DNA of 64,000 nt. Source: Oscillospiraceae bacterium (GTDB lineage Bacteria > Bacillota_A > Clostridia > Oscillospirales > CAG-272). The stretch lies in NCBI GenBank assembly GCA_015063335.1, contig SVUH01000003.1:15763-79762 (forward strand). The letters are read 5' to 3'. The position numbers and the translations under genes are program-made. The number at the start of each line of letters is the position of its first letter. Position 1 is the first letter of the stretch. Positions 8,625-17,105 of this stretch are shown in pieces. A model generated the notes under the pieces. That model was not told the origin of the DNA. It made no database searches and was given only the letters and a program-made list of their open reading frames with translations.

Positions 8625-11351
8625 ATGAACGAAAAATGGTTTCTGTTAAGCATTGCCGAAATTGAAAAAAAGCTGAAAACCAATGCCGCCTCGGGTCTTA
8701 CCCGCAAGGCGGCTCGTTCTGCTTGGTATCGCATAAGTCACAAAAACGGTGCTTTGTTTATAACCCAACGCAAGAGCTTTAGAAAAATGCTGGGTGAGAT
8801 CCTATCGGATTTTTCACTGATAATGCTCTTGCTTGCATCGCTGTTCGCTATACTTTTTGATGAAGGCCATATGGGCTGGACGGTAATGATCATTGCTTCG
8901 GTAAGCTTGATCTTTTCTTTCGTTCTTTACCACAATCTTCAGCGAAGCATGGAACAGGTCAATTTATACTTTTTGCCAACGGCAAAGGTCATAAGAGGCG
9001 GAAAGCTTTATAGAATTTCCTTTGATAATGTAGTGCCGGGTGACGTAATTATTCTTGAAAAGGGAGATATAGTTTGCGCCGACGCTCGCTTGGTCACCTC
9101 TGACAGTTTAAAGGTATCAATGCGGGTAAATAAGGGCAAATACATACCCTTGGATAAGCAATCTAACGGGGTTGTATCCCAGGAAGAAAACGATCCAGCA
9201 AAGTTCGTAAATACACTGCACGGTGGCTCTGTAATAACAGAGGGAAGTGCGCGAGCGATAGTTTACGCTACAGGAAAATATACCTATCTTGGAGCAATGA
9301 CCGGCGGTATCGTTGAACCGTATAACAATAACATCCCCGCAGAGCTTAGAAAAATGAGAAAAATGTGCGCTCGCATAAGTATGTTCTCACTTATTGCAAT
9401 ACTGCCGTTTTGCGCCGTAAGCATTTTACTCAGTAAGATGACAGGCGAGGGGGCGGTACTGTCCTCGACGTTTTTGACGGCTCTCGCAATAGCCGCATCG
9501 TCAATGACACAGCTTTCATGTACGCTTTACAAGGTGTTCTTTATAAGCAAAATTAAAAATGCGTTCAACGAAAAAAGCGCGGTTGCAATTCGCACGACCG
9601 ATGCTTTTGATAAACTTTACAACACAAGCTACTTATTCATGCTTGACGGAGCATCCGTCACGGATGGTATTTTGCATTTTGATACTGCTTTTACGGCCGA
9701 GGGCGAGGTCGCGGGAGCGGTAAAGCCGAGCGCATCGGTAAAGACGCTATTAGAGCTTTCTTTGCTATACAATATATCACAATCCAATATGCTTGCCGCG
9801 GGAATAAATTCACCCGACAAATACAAAACAGGGCTCGAAGAATTTATTTCAAAGGGTAATTTTGACGCACAGGCGCTGAAATTGCGTTGTCAAGTCAAAT
9901 CATTTATTTCGGGAACAACTAAAGTGCCCTCCGATCAGGTTATTTACACCGATGCGGGGCGGCAAACAGTTTTATGTGTATCTCGTTCGTCTAATATTCT
10001 TTCTGAATGCTCGCATGCACTCATTTCCGGCTCTGTTCAGCCCCTATCTAGCATCGGTACAGACAAGCTCAGACACACATACGAGCTTCATGCTGCAAAA
10101 GGTAAAACAGTACTATTCTTTACATTGTCAACACCTCAAAGTGTTGGTAACACTACAGGAAAGATATTTGTAGGCGGTGTGGTTTTGCGTGAGGGGGTTG
10201 ATAAGAACGCATATACGGGAATCCTCGATTTGCAAAAAAAGGGAATTAAAGTTATTTCCTTTGTGGGCAGTGAGCTTAATAAAAACGCTCCTCAAATTCC
10301 CATCGAATTCCACTCAAAACAGTCTGCGCGCAAGCAAGATTTTATCAATAACGGAGTACCGATCACATACAAATTCGGAGAAATCAATACGTATTACGAT
10401 ATGAGCTTATCTGATATCGAATTACTATTAGATCATGCACACAAGAATGGAGAATCGGTCGCGGTCGTGAGCTTTACTGAAGCATCTCCAACTATAATGA
10501 AGGCTGCCGACGTTCTTATCTCATGTTCTCCGCTTGTAGACGTTTTTTCAGCAAAAAACGAGGAAGAGCTTTACACGCTTGAAATGGCAGGCTCACAAAC
10601 GAGCGCTTCGTGCGAGCAAGTAATAAAATCCAAGTCCGACGTGCTTCTGTCACGTCCGTGGAACAACAAGGGCGGAATATCGTCTCTGGCTTCTGCCTTA
10701 TCCTTTGCCGAAGCGGCACATAAAAACCTTATCAGCTTTTTTAAATACATGCTTTGCGCACAGCTTTTAAGAATTATACTCGTTGCGTTACCCATGGCTT
10801 TTGGAACCCCTGCGCTTGACGCGCGCCACGTAGTGTTGTGTAGCTTTTTGATCGATATTTTAGTTTTGTTGATGCTTGCTTCCGATAAAACTCAAGCTCC
10901 TTCTGCAAAACGTCACAAATACGGAATGATGACTTTAAAAATGCATATTTTAAGCGAAAACAGACTTTTGATATGCGCTCTCGCTTCGGGAATTGTGGCA
11001 ATAACACTACCTGTTTTGATGAACGCCGTGGGAGTTTTCGGACAGCTCTTATATGACGTTGAATACTATTTCTGCGCCACTGTATGGCTTCATTTAGTGC
11101 TCGCGTATTATATCCGCTTCCAAAGTGTTCTCAGAATCAAGCACGTGCTTAAAAATAAGTATTTTCTTGGACTTACCCTAGGTACGATAGCTTTCATATC
11201 TCTCATATCAATTGTAAATTCGATAGGCGTTTGGTTTAACGTTGACACGCATCAATTGCCATATTTCATTGCATCGTTCGTACCGAGTATCGTATTCTCC
11301 GTAACATACGAGATCTTTATTTTCTCGCGCAAAACGCATAAGCGCAAATGA
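8625..11351 (+). CDS. P2-type ATPase homologue lacking catalytic motifs (pseudoenzyme)
   Basis: A 908-residue membrane protein with the overall plan of a P2-type cation pump: cation_ATPase_N-like start (GLTRKAA near 24-30), membrane helices at about 60-105, an actuator domain with VPGD (137-140) and KGD (146-148), two more helices, a large cytoplasmic domain, and a six-helix C-terminal region from about 700. Every catalytic signature is altered: TGES reads NKGK (169-172), PEGLP in helix 4 reads SSMTQ, DKTGTLT reads DGASVT (341-346), DPPR and TGD are lost (FVGS at 546-549), and GDGxND reads FTEASP (617-622) although the following KAADV is kept. The frame is intact, so the protein is likely made but cannot pump by the normal cycle. 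It starts 2 bases after clpE, implying coupled translation. Confidence 0.8.
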   Translation: MNEKWFLLSIAEIEKKLKTNAASGLTRKAARSAWYRISHKNGALFITQRKSFRKMLGEILSDFSLIMLLLASLFAILFDEGHMGWTVMIIASVSLIFSFVLYHNLQRSMEQVNLYFLPTAKVIRGGKLYRISFDNVVPGDVIILEKGDIVCADARLVTSDSLKVSMRVNKGKYIPLDKQSNGVVSQEENDPAKFVNTLHGGSVITEGSARAIVYATGKYTYLGAMTGGIVEPYNNNIPAELRKMRKMCARISMFSLIAILPFCAVSILLSKMTGEGAVLSSTFLTALAIAASSMTQLSCTLYKVFFISKIKNAFNEKSAVAIRTTDAFDKLYNTSYLFMLDGASVTDGILHFDTAFTAEGEVAGAVKPSASVKTLLELSLLYNISQSNMLAAGINSPDKYKTGLEEFISKGNFDAQALKLRCQVKSFISGTTKVPSDQVIYTDAGRQTVLCVSRSSNILSECSHALISGSVQPLSSIGTDKLRHTYELHAAKGKTVLFFTLSTPQSVGNTTGKIFVGGVVLREGVDKNAYTGILDLQKKGIKVISFVGSELNKNAPQIPIEFHSKQSARKQDFINNGVPITYKFGEINTYYDMSLSDIELLLDHAHKNGESVAVVSFTEASPTIMKAADVLISCSPLVDVFSAKNEEELYTLEMAGSQTSASCEQVIKSKSDVLLSRPWNNKGGISSLASALSFAEAAHKNLISFFKYMLCAQLLRIILVALPMAFGTPALDARHVVLCSFLIDILVLLMLASDKTQAPSAKRHKYGMMTLKMHILSENRLLICALASGIVAITLPVLMNAVGVFGQLLYDVEYYFCATVWLHLVLAYYIRFQSVLRIKHVLKNKYFLGLTLGTIAFISLISIVNSIGVWFNVDTHQLPYFIASFVPSIVFSVTYEIFIFSRKTHKRK

Positions 11352-11362
11352 ATATATAACTC

Positions 11363-11407
11363 TCTCCTTTGCATAAATTGTAATGATTTTTGCAAAGGAG
11401 ATTTTTA
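11363..11407 (+). promoter_or_regulatory. Perfect 11-bp inverted repeat covering the ylmC ribosome binding site
   Basis: Arms 11363-11373 (TCTCCTTTGCA) and 11391-11401 (TGCAAAGGAGA) are perfect reverse complements with a 17-base loop. The 3' arm contains the AAAGGAG Shine-Dalgarno sequence of ylmC, and ATTTTTATT follows, so in RNA it could act as a weak terminator for clpE and the ATPase-like gene, as a lid on the ylmC ribosome binding site, or both. Confidence 0.6.
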
Positions 11408-11409
11408 TT

Positions 11410-11709
11410 GTGGAACGATTCAACACTTGCGACTTGAGAGATAAAGAAGTGATAAATTTATGTGACGGAACGCGCTTAGGATGTCCGTCTGATTTTGAAT
11501 TCAATAGCTGCGACGGAAAGATCACCGCAATAATATTACCGGGGCAGGGGGGATTCTTGGGCCTTGGAAAATCGCGGGATATCGTAATACCGTGGAATAA
11601 AATTGAGTGTATAGGTGAAGATACAATACTTGTAAGACTGCCGCCCAATGAATTTTTCATGCCCGATGAGGACAGAAGGAAGAAGAAAAAAGGATTTTGG
11701 CAGCTTTAA
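11410..11709 (+). CDS. ylmC: YlmC/YmxH family sporulation protein (PRC-barrel)
   Basis: A 99-residue protein with the PRC-barrel pattern of the YlmC/YmxH family: an LRDKEVINLCDGTRLG strand pair near the start, then ITAIILPGQGGFLG, DIVIPWNKI and a VRLPP end. Members are linked to sporulation in Bacilli and Clostridia; the molecular role is unclear. The GTG start at 11410 is 9 bases after AAAGGAG; the ATG at 11383 lies in the hairpin loop and has no site. It follows the ATPase-like gene by 58 bases and precedes the rpsB promoter. Confidence 0.85.
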   Translation: MERFNTCDLRDKEVINLCDGTRLGCPSDFEFNSCDGKITAIILPGQGGFLGLGKSRDIVIPWNKIECIGEDTILVRLPPNEFFMPDEDRRKKKKGFWQL

Positions 11710-11742
11710 TTGTAAATAAAATGTAAATATTCTAAAAAGCGC

Positions 11743-11771
11743 TTGAAATGTAATATACTATATGTTATAAT
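11743..11771 (+). promoter_or_regulatory. Sigma-A promoter of rpsB-tsf
   Basis: TTGAAA at 11743-11748 and TATAAT at 11766-11771 with a 17-base spacer, in the AT-rich gap between ylmC and rpsB. Transcription would start near 11778, leaving a leader of about 105 bases. Confidence 0.85.
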
Positions 11772-11777
11772 ACATCG

Positions 11778-11885
11778 GTTGCGTAATTTGAGAGTTGCGC
11801 AATAAATTAAATACACACACATAGCACCTGCGGTGCGGTTTTATCGCTTGCTGTGTGGTGGAAAAAACCAAAGGAGGACATAAAA
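11778..11885 (+). promoter_or_regulatory. rpsB leader with possible stem structures
   Basis: The leader contains a short hairpin GCACC-TGC-GGTGC (about 11823-11835), enclosed by an outer pairing of CACACA..GC with GCTGTGTG. Autoregulated S2 leaders are known in other bacteria; whether this one binds S2 cannot be told by eye. Confidence 0.35.
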
Positions 11886-12623
11886 ATGTCTATTATCTCA
11901 ATCAAACAGCTTCTCGAAGCAGGCGTCCATTTCGGACACCACACAAGAAGATGGAATCCTAAGATGCAGGAATACATCTTCACAGAAAGAAACGGCATCT
12001 ACATCATCGACCTTCAGAAAACTGTAAAGAAGTTCGATGAGGCGTACGCATTCGTACGTGACGTTGCAGCACAGGGCGGCAACATCCTTTTCGTAGGTAC
12101 CAAGAAGCAGGCTGCTGACGCTATCAAGGAAGAAGCAACCCGTTGCGGAATGTACTACGTTAACGTTCGTTGGCCCGGCGGAATGATGACCAACTTCAAG
12201 ACCATTAAGCGTTCTATCGGTCGTCTTAACGCTCTTGAGAAGATGCAGGAGGACGGAACCTTCGACCTTCTTCCCAAGAAGGAAGTAGCTGCAAAACAGA
12301 AGGAGATCTTCGATCTCGAGAAGAACTACGGCGGTATCAAGAACATGGATACTCTCCCCGCAGCGATCTTCATCGTTGATCCCAAGAAGGAAAGAAACGC
12401 AGTTCTTGAGGCTAAGAAGCTCGGTATTCCGGTAGTTGCTATCGTTGATACCAACTGCGATCCCGATGATGCTGATTACATCATTCCCGGTAACGATGAC
12501 GCTATCCGCGCAATCAAGCTCATTTCTTCCGTTCTCGCTGACGCTGTTATCGAGGGCAAGCAGGGTGAGCAGCTCGTTGAGGCAGAGGCTACCGAAGAGG
12601 CAGCTGAGGCTGACGCTGAGTAA
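11886..12623 (+). CDS. rpsB: 30S ribosomal protein S2
   Basis: Small-subunit ribosomal protein S2, 245 residues. It begins [18 protein letters not shown], followed by the RRWNPKM motif, DLQKT and the conserved [10 protein letters not shown] region. The ATG at 11886 has AAAGGAGG 7 bases upstream; a GTG further up in frame lies in the leader and is rejected. The codon choice (AAG, GTT, CTT, TTC) is more biased than in neighbouring genes, as expected for high expression. It is followed by tsf in the usual bacterial pair. Confidence 0.98.
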   Translation: MSIISIKQLLEAGVHFGHHTRRWNPKMQEYIFTERNGIYIIDLQKTVKKFDEAYAFVRDVAAQGGNILFVGTKKQAADAIKEEATRCGMYYVNVRWPGGMMTNFKTIKRSIGRLNALEKMQEDGTFDLLPKKEVAAKQKEIFDLEKNYGGIKNMDTLPAAIFIVDPKKERNAVLEAKKLGIPVVAIVDTNCDPDDADYIIPGNDDAIRAIKLISSVLADAVIEGKQGEQLVEAEATEEAAEADAE

Positions 12624-12659
12624 TTAAACACTTTTAATTTTTGAAAGGAAGTAAGAAAA

Positions 12660-13586
12660 ATGGCTAATATTACTGCAAAGGACGTTGCTAATCTTCGTGC
12701 TCAGACCGGTCTTGGTATGATGGAGTGTAAGAAGGCTCTCGTTGAGGCTGACGGCGATTTTGAGGCAGCAGTAAAGATCCTTCGTGAGAAGGGACTTGCA
12801 ACCGCTGAAAAGAAGGCTGGTCGTATCGCGGCTGAGGGTCGTGTTGATATCCTTACCAAGGACGGCTACACCGCTATGGTAGAGGTAAATGCTGAAACTG
12901 ACTTCGCTGCTAAGAGCGATGCATTCAAGGCTTTCGTATCCGGAGTGCTTGAAACTATTATAGCTAACAAGCCCGCTACTCTTGAGGAGCTTCTCGCAAC
13001 CAACTATTGCGATACCGCAAACACTGTACAGCAGACTCTCATCGAGCAGATCGCTGTTATCAAGGAGAACCTTTCCGTTCGCCGCTTCGTGTTGGTTGAG
13101 GGTGTTACTTCTTCTTACATTCACGGCTTCGGCTCCACCGGTGTTATCGTTAAGTTTGACACCGACGTTGCTGACAAGGACGACTTTGCTGTATATGCAA
13201 AGAACATCGCGCTTCAGATCGCTGCCGGCAATCCCCCTCAGTATGTAAATATAGAGGATGTTCCCGCAGAGGCAGTTGCTGAGGAAAAGGCTGTTCTTAT
13301 TGCTCAGATGAAGAACGATCCTAAGAATGCAAACAAGCCTGACGCTATTCTTGAGAAGATCGTTTCCGGTCGTCTTGGCAAGTTCTACGAGCGCGTTTGC
13401 CTCGTGGAGCAGGCTTACGTTAAGGAAGACGACATGACTGTCGGCACTTACACCAAGAACACTGCTAAGGCTCTCGGCGGTTCCATCAAGATCGTTTCCT
13501 TTGTCCTCTATGAGAAGGGCGAGGGTATCGAGAAGAAGGAAGAGAACTTCGCTGAAGAGATTGCAAAGCTCACCGGCAATAACTAA
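12660..13586 (+). CDS. tsf: Translation elongation factor Ts
   Basis: Nucleotide exchange factor for EF-Tu, 308 residues. The N-terminal UBA-like domain (VANLRAQTGLGMMECKKAL) and the TDFAAKSD motif that contacts EF-Tu are clear. It lies 36 bases after rpsB with a GAAAGGAAG site and shares its strong codon bias. Transcription ends at a strong hairpin 12 bases after the stop. Confidence 0.98.
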   Translation: MANITAKDVANLRAQTGLGMMECKKALVEADGDFEAAVKILREKGLATAEKKAGRIAAEGRVDILTKDGYTAMVEVNAETDFAAKSDAFKAFVSGVLETIIANKPATLEELLATNYCDTANTVQQTLIEQIAVIKENLSVRRFVLVEGVTSSYIHGFGSTGVIVKFDTDVADKDDFAVYAKNIALQIAAGNPPQYVNIEDVPAEAVAEEKAVLIAQMKNDPKNANKPDAILEKIVSGRLGKFYERVCLVEQAYVKEDDMTVGTYTKNTAKALGGSIKIVSFVLYEKGEGIEKKEENFAEEIAKLTGNN

Positions 13587-13597
13587 TTAAAAAATTA

Positions 13598-13633
13598 ATC
13601 GGATACATCAATCTTGATGTATCCGATTTTTGT
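13598..13633 (+). terminator. Rho-independent terminator of rpsB-tsf
   Basis: Perfect 13-bp stem (13598-13610 with 13615-13627), loop ATCT, followed by a T run. Confidence 0.92.
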
Positions 13634-13640
13634 ATATAAA

Positions 13641-13669
13641 AAAAGCTTTTGCAGAGTGCAAAAGCTTTT
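13641..13669 (-). terminator. Terminator of the proC-membrane protein transcript
   Basis: Perfect 13-bp arms AAAAGCTTTTGCA / TGCAAAAGCTTTT with loop GAG. On the minus strand it follows the DUF624 stop codon directly and is followed by a T run; it could also back up tsf termination. Confidence 0.85.
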
Positions 13670-13676
13670 TTCTTTA

Positions 13677-14678
13677 TTAGTCTTCTTCGGTAATTTCCGT
13701 TTCCTCCGCAAGCGCCTCAGTGTCTTCTGTGTTTTCATTGACGAGCGCGGGTGCAATCATATATTTTTCGATAACGGGGAACGCCGCAAAGGTTGCAATA
13801 AAGCCTATTGCAGAAATAATATATACGAAGGGAAGCACCAAAGGAATAGAAATTCCGTAGGGCAACAGCAAAATTATAAGGAATATGTGTATTGACAAAA
13901 GAAGGGCAATTCCTATGAGTGCCACGACGTTTCTGGCAATTCCGAGAACTGAGAAAATAAGCGCGTTTTTTAGAATTTTGAGATTTTTAAGATTAAATGT
14001 CACAAGCAGATTGTATATATAAAATCTCATCATTATCCAAATTATCGCAAGTGCAAGGATCGCGATGTACATGAAGTCAAATCCAAAGGATCCCGTGAGA
14101 TTGTAAAAATACATGAAATCAACCACAAGAACAGCCGTACATATAAAATCGATAAGTCCCAATAAGAACGCTTGCTTGAAGTTCTTCTTAATTCCGTATA
14201 TGTAGTCCGAAAACACGAATACGGGGTCTCCACGGAAAAGACCGCGAAGAACGTATGCAGAGCCAACGTTTTGCCAGCCCCAAGTAACTGCCAAAATAAT
14301 AAACATCGCAATTATTATGATATTTATTACAGGTCTAAACACGGGAAGCTCCATCTGTATGAAGGAAAGATCCAGCATAGATGCAGCTGACGGTGCGTCA
14401 ACCAGCGCGTTTATTCCATAAAGAGGCGCGTATATCGCGCTTGTAGCAGTGGGCGTCTTTTCTCCAAGCAAGAAAATAAACAGAACAACAAGAAGCGGTA
14501 TCACCATAAGAAGCATCAAGAGATTTAGCTGTAAAAGCTGAGTAAATTTTCTAAAAAACAGCTTAAAGAAAAATATTAGATTTGGCTTTCTGCTTTCCGT
14601 TTCATAAACGCCCTTGCCGTCCCGATTCATGTCGAACAGCTTAAATTTCTTTTTCTTATTTTCGTTTGTCCTTTTCAA
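13677..14678 (-). CDS. DUF624 (YesL-like) membrane protein
   Basis: A 333-residue membrane protein with six or more hydrophobic helices. A basic, Lys-rich N terminus is followed by FFKLFFRKFTQLLQLN and later by the segment GSAYVLRGLFRGDPVFVFSD and DYIYGIKKNFKQAF, which match the DUF624/YesL pattern. YesL-like proteins often sit next to carbohydrate transporters, but none is near here and the function is unknown. The start appears to be TTG (14676-14678) with AGGATG 8 bases upstream. The last 25 residues are very acidic. It follows the membrane gene at 14699-15298 by 20 bases and ends at a terminator. Confidence 0.75.
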   Translation of the reverse strand: MKRTNENKKKKFKLFDMNRDGKGVYETESRKPNLIFFFKLFFRKFTQLLQLNLLMLLMVIPLLVVLFIFLLGEKTPTATSAIYAPLYGINALVDAPSAASMLDLSFIQMELPVFRPVINIIIIAMFIILAVTWGWQNVGSAYVLRGLFRGDPVFVFSDYIYGIKKNFKQAFLLGLIDFICTAVLVVDFMYFYNLTGSFGFDFMYIAILALAIIWIMMRFYIYNLLVTFNLKNLKILKNALIFSVLGIARNVVALIGIALLLSIHIFLIILLLPYGISIPLVLPFVYIISAIGFIATFAAFPVIEKYMIAPALVNENTEDTEALAEETEITEED

Positions 14679-14698
14679 TTTTAAACATCCTTTTTAAT

Positions 14699-15298
14699 TT
14701 ATAAAATGTATACAAACAGACAGTAAAGTCCATTAACAGCAAGAATAAACGCCATAGCAACAACGGTTGAAACTACGATGTGCAATAGGGATCTGCTATT
14801 AATTTTCGGGCGGCTGTTAGCACCGAATCTTCGTAGCTCCAACGCCTTAAAAGCCGCAACACATGCATAAAGCAATATTCCGAAAAGTATCGATCCCTTT
14901 AATATCCAATAGAAAAGGGAATTAGCAAGTCCGATTTGCGAAATTCCCGAAAGCTTAATAATTGCTGCGGTCATTCCAAACCTGAAGCCGAGAAAAATTA
15001 TGACTATATCGGAAACAACGTAATTTATAAAGGAAAAAGAGAATACAAACAACAGCGCAACACAAATAACGTCCACAAGAGCCACTTTGATAAATATATC
15101 GAGAAAGGATACGTCAACCGACGACGCGTTAAAGCTTATATAGAGCTTCGCGGTAAATCTTTGTATGGCAGACGGGCTCATCAAATTAGAAAAACACATG
15201 CCGCCAAGCACGGATGTGATCAGCATCACGGCAAACTGAAAAACAATTTTCGCTTTTTCTATGTCTGCGCTTTTTTTTCTATATTTACTGAATATCAA
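14699..15298 (-). CDS. Membrane protein, weak SpoIIM-like pattern
   Basis: A 199-residue protein with about five hydrophobic segments, no recognised catalytic motif and a short basic N terminus. The spacing of the helices and a central GFRFGMTAAIIK segment recall stage II sporulation protein M (DUF95), but the similarity is too weak for a confident call. The TTG at 15296-15298 is chosen because GGAGG lies 6 bases before it; an ATG five codons upstream would place that site inside the gene. It sits between proC and the DUF624 gene on the same strand, so all three are probably co-transcribed. Confidence 0.55.
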   Translation of the reverse strand: MIFSKYRKKSADIEKAKIVFQFAVMLITSVLGGMCFSNLMSPSAIQRFTAKLYISFNASSVDVSFLDIFIKVALVDVICVALLFVFSFSFINYVVSDIVIIFLGFRFGMTAAIIKLSGISQIGLANSLFYWILKGSILFGILLYACVAAFKALELRRFGANSRPKINSRSLLHIVVSTVVAMAFILAVNGLYCLFVYIL

Positions 15299-15355
15299 TT
15301 TAAACCTCCGCATAGATCATTTTGATAAATGATTATGCGAAAGCACTAAAATATA

Positions 15356-16168
15356 TTACTTGTCAGCGCCCAACTCATCAGCACGCTCTGTACAAGCAAG
15401 CATAGCATCAAGAACTATTCTGTCAATATCGGCACTCTCGAGGCAGAGAAGTGCTCTTTCTGTCGTACCGCCCTTAGAAGCGACCTTAGAAGCAAGCTGA
15501 TCGGGCGTCTCTCCCGATTGCTTAAGGAGGAGTGCCGAGCCTATAAATACGTCGCATATCGCATCTACAAGGCCATCGGCAGGAAGACCTTGGGCAAGTG
15601 CCCCCTTATAGATCGCATTGATAAATTTAAATACGTATGCGGGAGAAGACGAGGTAACACCTATAATTCTGTTCATTTCCGACTCATTGATAATGAGCGT
15701 ACTTCCCGTAGGCTCAAAAATGGAACAAATCAGGTCAAAATCAGGCTTTGCAACGTCCTCGTTCTTACAAATAACAGATACACCGTGACCGACAGTCATG
15801 GGAAGATTGGGAAGAACTCTTACAGTACGTGCATTTCCGAGAGAGCCCGAAACAGCATCTACCGTAATACCCGCCGCGATAGTTATATATAGCTTTTGTG
15901 AATGCGCCTCAACCTTTGAAATTTGGGCGAGCACGTCCGACATATTCTGCGGCTTTACCGAAAGCAATACACAGTCAGCATCATTTACCGCCGAAAAAAC
16001 AGAATCGGCAATTTTGTAAGAGCAAGCGCCGTCGGGAAGCGACAAATACTGCTCTTTATTTTTATCAAATAAAATGATTTCCGATATATTTGTATCAGAC
16101 TTTTGAATACCGGCAATTATTGCCTTCGCCATGTTTCCAACGCCGATCACAGCCAATTTACAGCTCAT
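15356..16168 (-). CDS. proC: Pyrroline-5-carboxylate reductase
   Basis: Last step of proline synthesis: NAD(P)H-dependent reduction of 1-pyrroline-5-carboxylate. The 270-residue protein has the Rossmann start KLAVIGVGNMAKAIIAG, the VLLSVKPQ strand, the VRVLPNLPMTVGHG segment, and the C-terminal family signature VASKGGTTERAL. A GGAG site precedes the ATG. It appears to be the first gene of a three-gene minus-strand unit with two membrane proteins that have no known link to proline. Confidence 0.95.
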   Translation of the reverse strand: MSCKLAVIGVGNMAKAIIAGIQKSDTNISEIILFDKNKEQYLSLPDGACSYKIADSVFSAVNDADCVLLSVKPQNMSDVLAQISKVEAHSQKLYITIAAGITVDAVSGSLGNARTVRVLPNLPMTVGHGVSVICKNEDVAKPDFDLICSIFEPTGSTLIINESEMNRIIGVTSSSPAYVFKFINAIYKGALAQGLPADGLVDAICDVFIGSALLLKQSGETPDQLASKVASKGGTTERALLCLESADIDRIVLDAMLACTERADELGADK

Positions 16169-16196
16169 ATTTATTACTCCAAAATAATTTATAAGT

Positions 16197-16224
16197 ATTA
16201 TAACAGAAATTTTTTAACAAACAA
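16197..16224 (-). promoter_or_regulatory. Promoter upstream of proC
   Basis: On the minus strand TTGTTT (16219-16224) and TATAAT (16197-16202) are separated by 16 bases, about 30 bases upstream of the proC start. Confidence 0.6.
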
Positions 16225-16246
16225 TAAAGACTTTTCCGTTATTTTA

Positions 16247-17020
16247 TTATTTTTTGTTATATCTTAAAATTTCAAATGCAAAAACAGCAGCAGAAGCTGA
16301 AGCAGACAAAGAGCCCATGAACTCCGTTCCGTAGTCTATACGCACTATCTTATCCGCCTTTTCAAGTACCGAGCTTGAAATGCCGCGTTTTTCACCGCCC
16401 AAGACCACCAAAAGGGGCTTTGAGAGATCCGTATCAAATAACGATTCTGAATTTCGTATTCCTGCGCAAATAACCGTATAGCCCTGATCCTTAAATATAT
16501 CTACCGCGGACACGGTATCGCAAATATAGGAGGGAAGTAGCTCGGACGTTCCAGCAGAAGCGCGGGCAACCGTACCGGCAACACCTAACCAATTTCGCTC
16601 ACCTAGTATTATTCCGTCAGCACCTGACGCATAGATAGAACGAAGCGCATTGCCGAAATTATAAGGGTCCTCAATGCCTTCGAGCAGATAATAAACACCG
16701 TCAGACTTGATACGATCAGCAGTAAGACGAGGTATCTCACGCTCGCTGCATACCGCTATAATGCCGCCGTGTGTGTTACCGACGGTCAAGCTGTCAATAT
16801 AGTCAGAATCCTTAAATTCCACCTCAAAGCCATGCTGATGGACTTTCGCATTTAAAAAGGATATTTCACGCGCCTTGCTTTTTTTCTTGCTTATATCAAC
16901 AAAAACGTTTAATATTTTTCTCGTGCTGACTCCGCTCTCGATAGATTTTATAACCGCAGAGATAGAGGGCATACCCTCAAAAATGTTGCTGTTTATAAAT
17001 TTGGTTTCTTCTTTCAACAT
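16247..17020 (-). CDS. TrmH-family (SpoU) RNA 2'-O-methyltransferase
   Basis: SPOUT-fold RNA ribose methyltransferase, 257 residues. It has the N-terminal substrate-binding domain, then motif 1 LEGIEDPYNFGNALRSIYA with the catalytic arginine, and motif 2 VLGGEKRGIS with its glutamate. Motif 3, usually SLNVSVA, reads SLSASASAA, so the conserved asparagine is a serine. The start is taken at ATG 17018-17020, which fits a GAAGGA site 11 bases upstream and leaves an 85-base gap to divergent spoIIID; a longer frame would run into spoIIID. The target nucleotide is unknown. Confidence 0.85.
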   Translation of the reverse strand: MLKEETKFINSNIFEGMPSISAVIKSIESGVSTRKILNVFVDISKKKSKAREISFLNAKVHQHGFEVEFKDSDYIDSLTVGNTHGGIIAVCSEREIPRLTADRIKSDGVYYLLEGIEDPYNFGNALRSIYASGADGIILGERNWLGVAGTVARASAGTSELLPSYICDTVSAVDIFKDQGYTVICAGIRNSESLFDTDLSKPLLVVLGGEKRGISSSVLEKADKIVRIDYGTEFMGSLSASASAAVFAFEILRYNKK

Positions 17021-17105
17021 TTTAACATTTATCCTTCGTGAAATTAATAAATATCCGTTTCCGTTCATATACTGTACAGAACACATGAATGGAGATAGAT
17101 ATGAT

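Noticed and set aside
16875..17105. Longer N terminus for SpoIIID
   Set aside because: The extension is antisense to the TrmH-family gene and would double the normal SpoIIID length.
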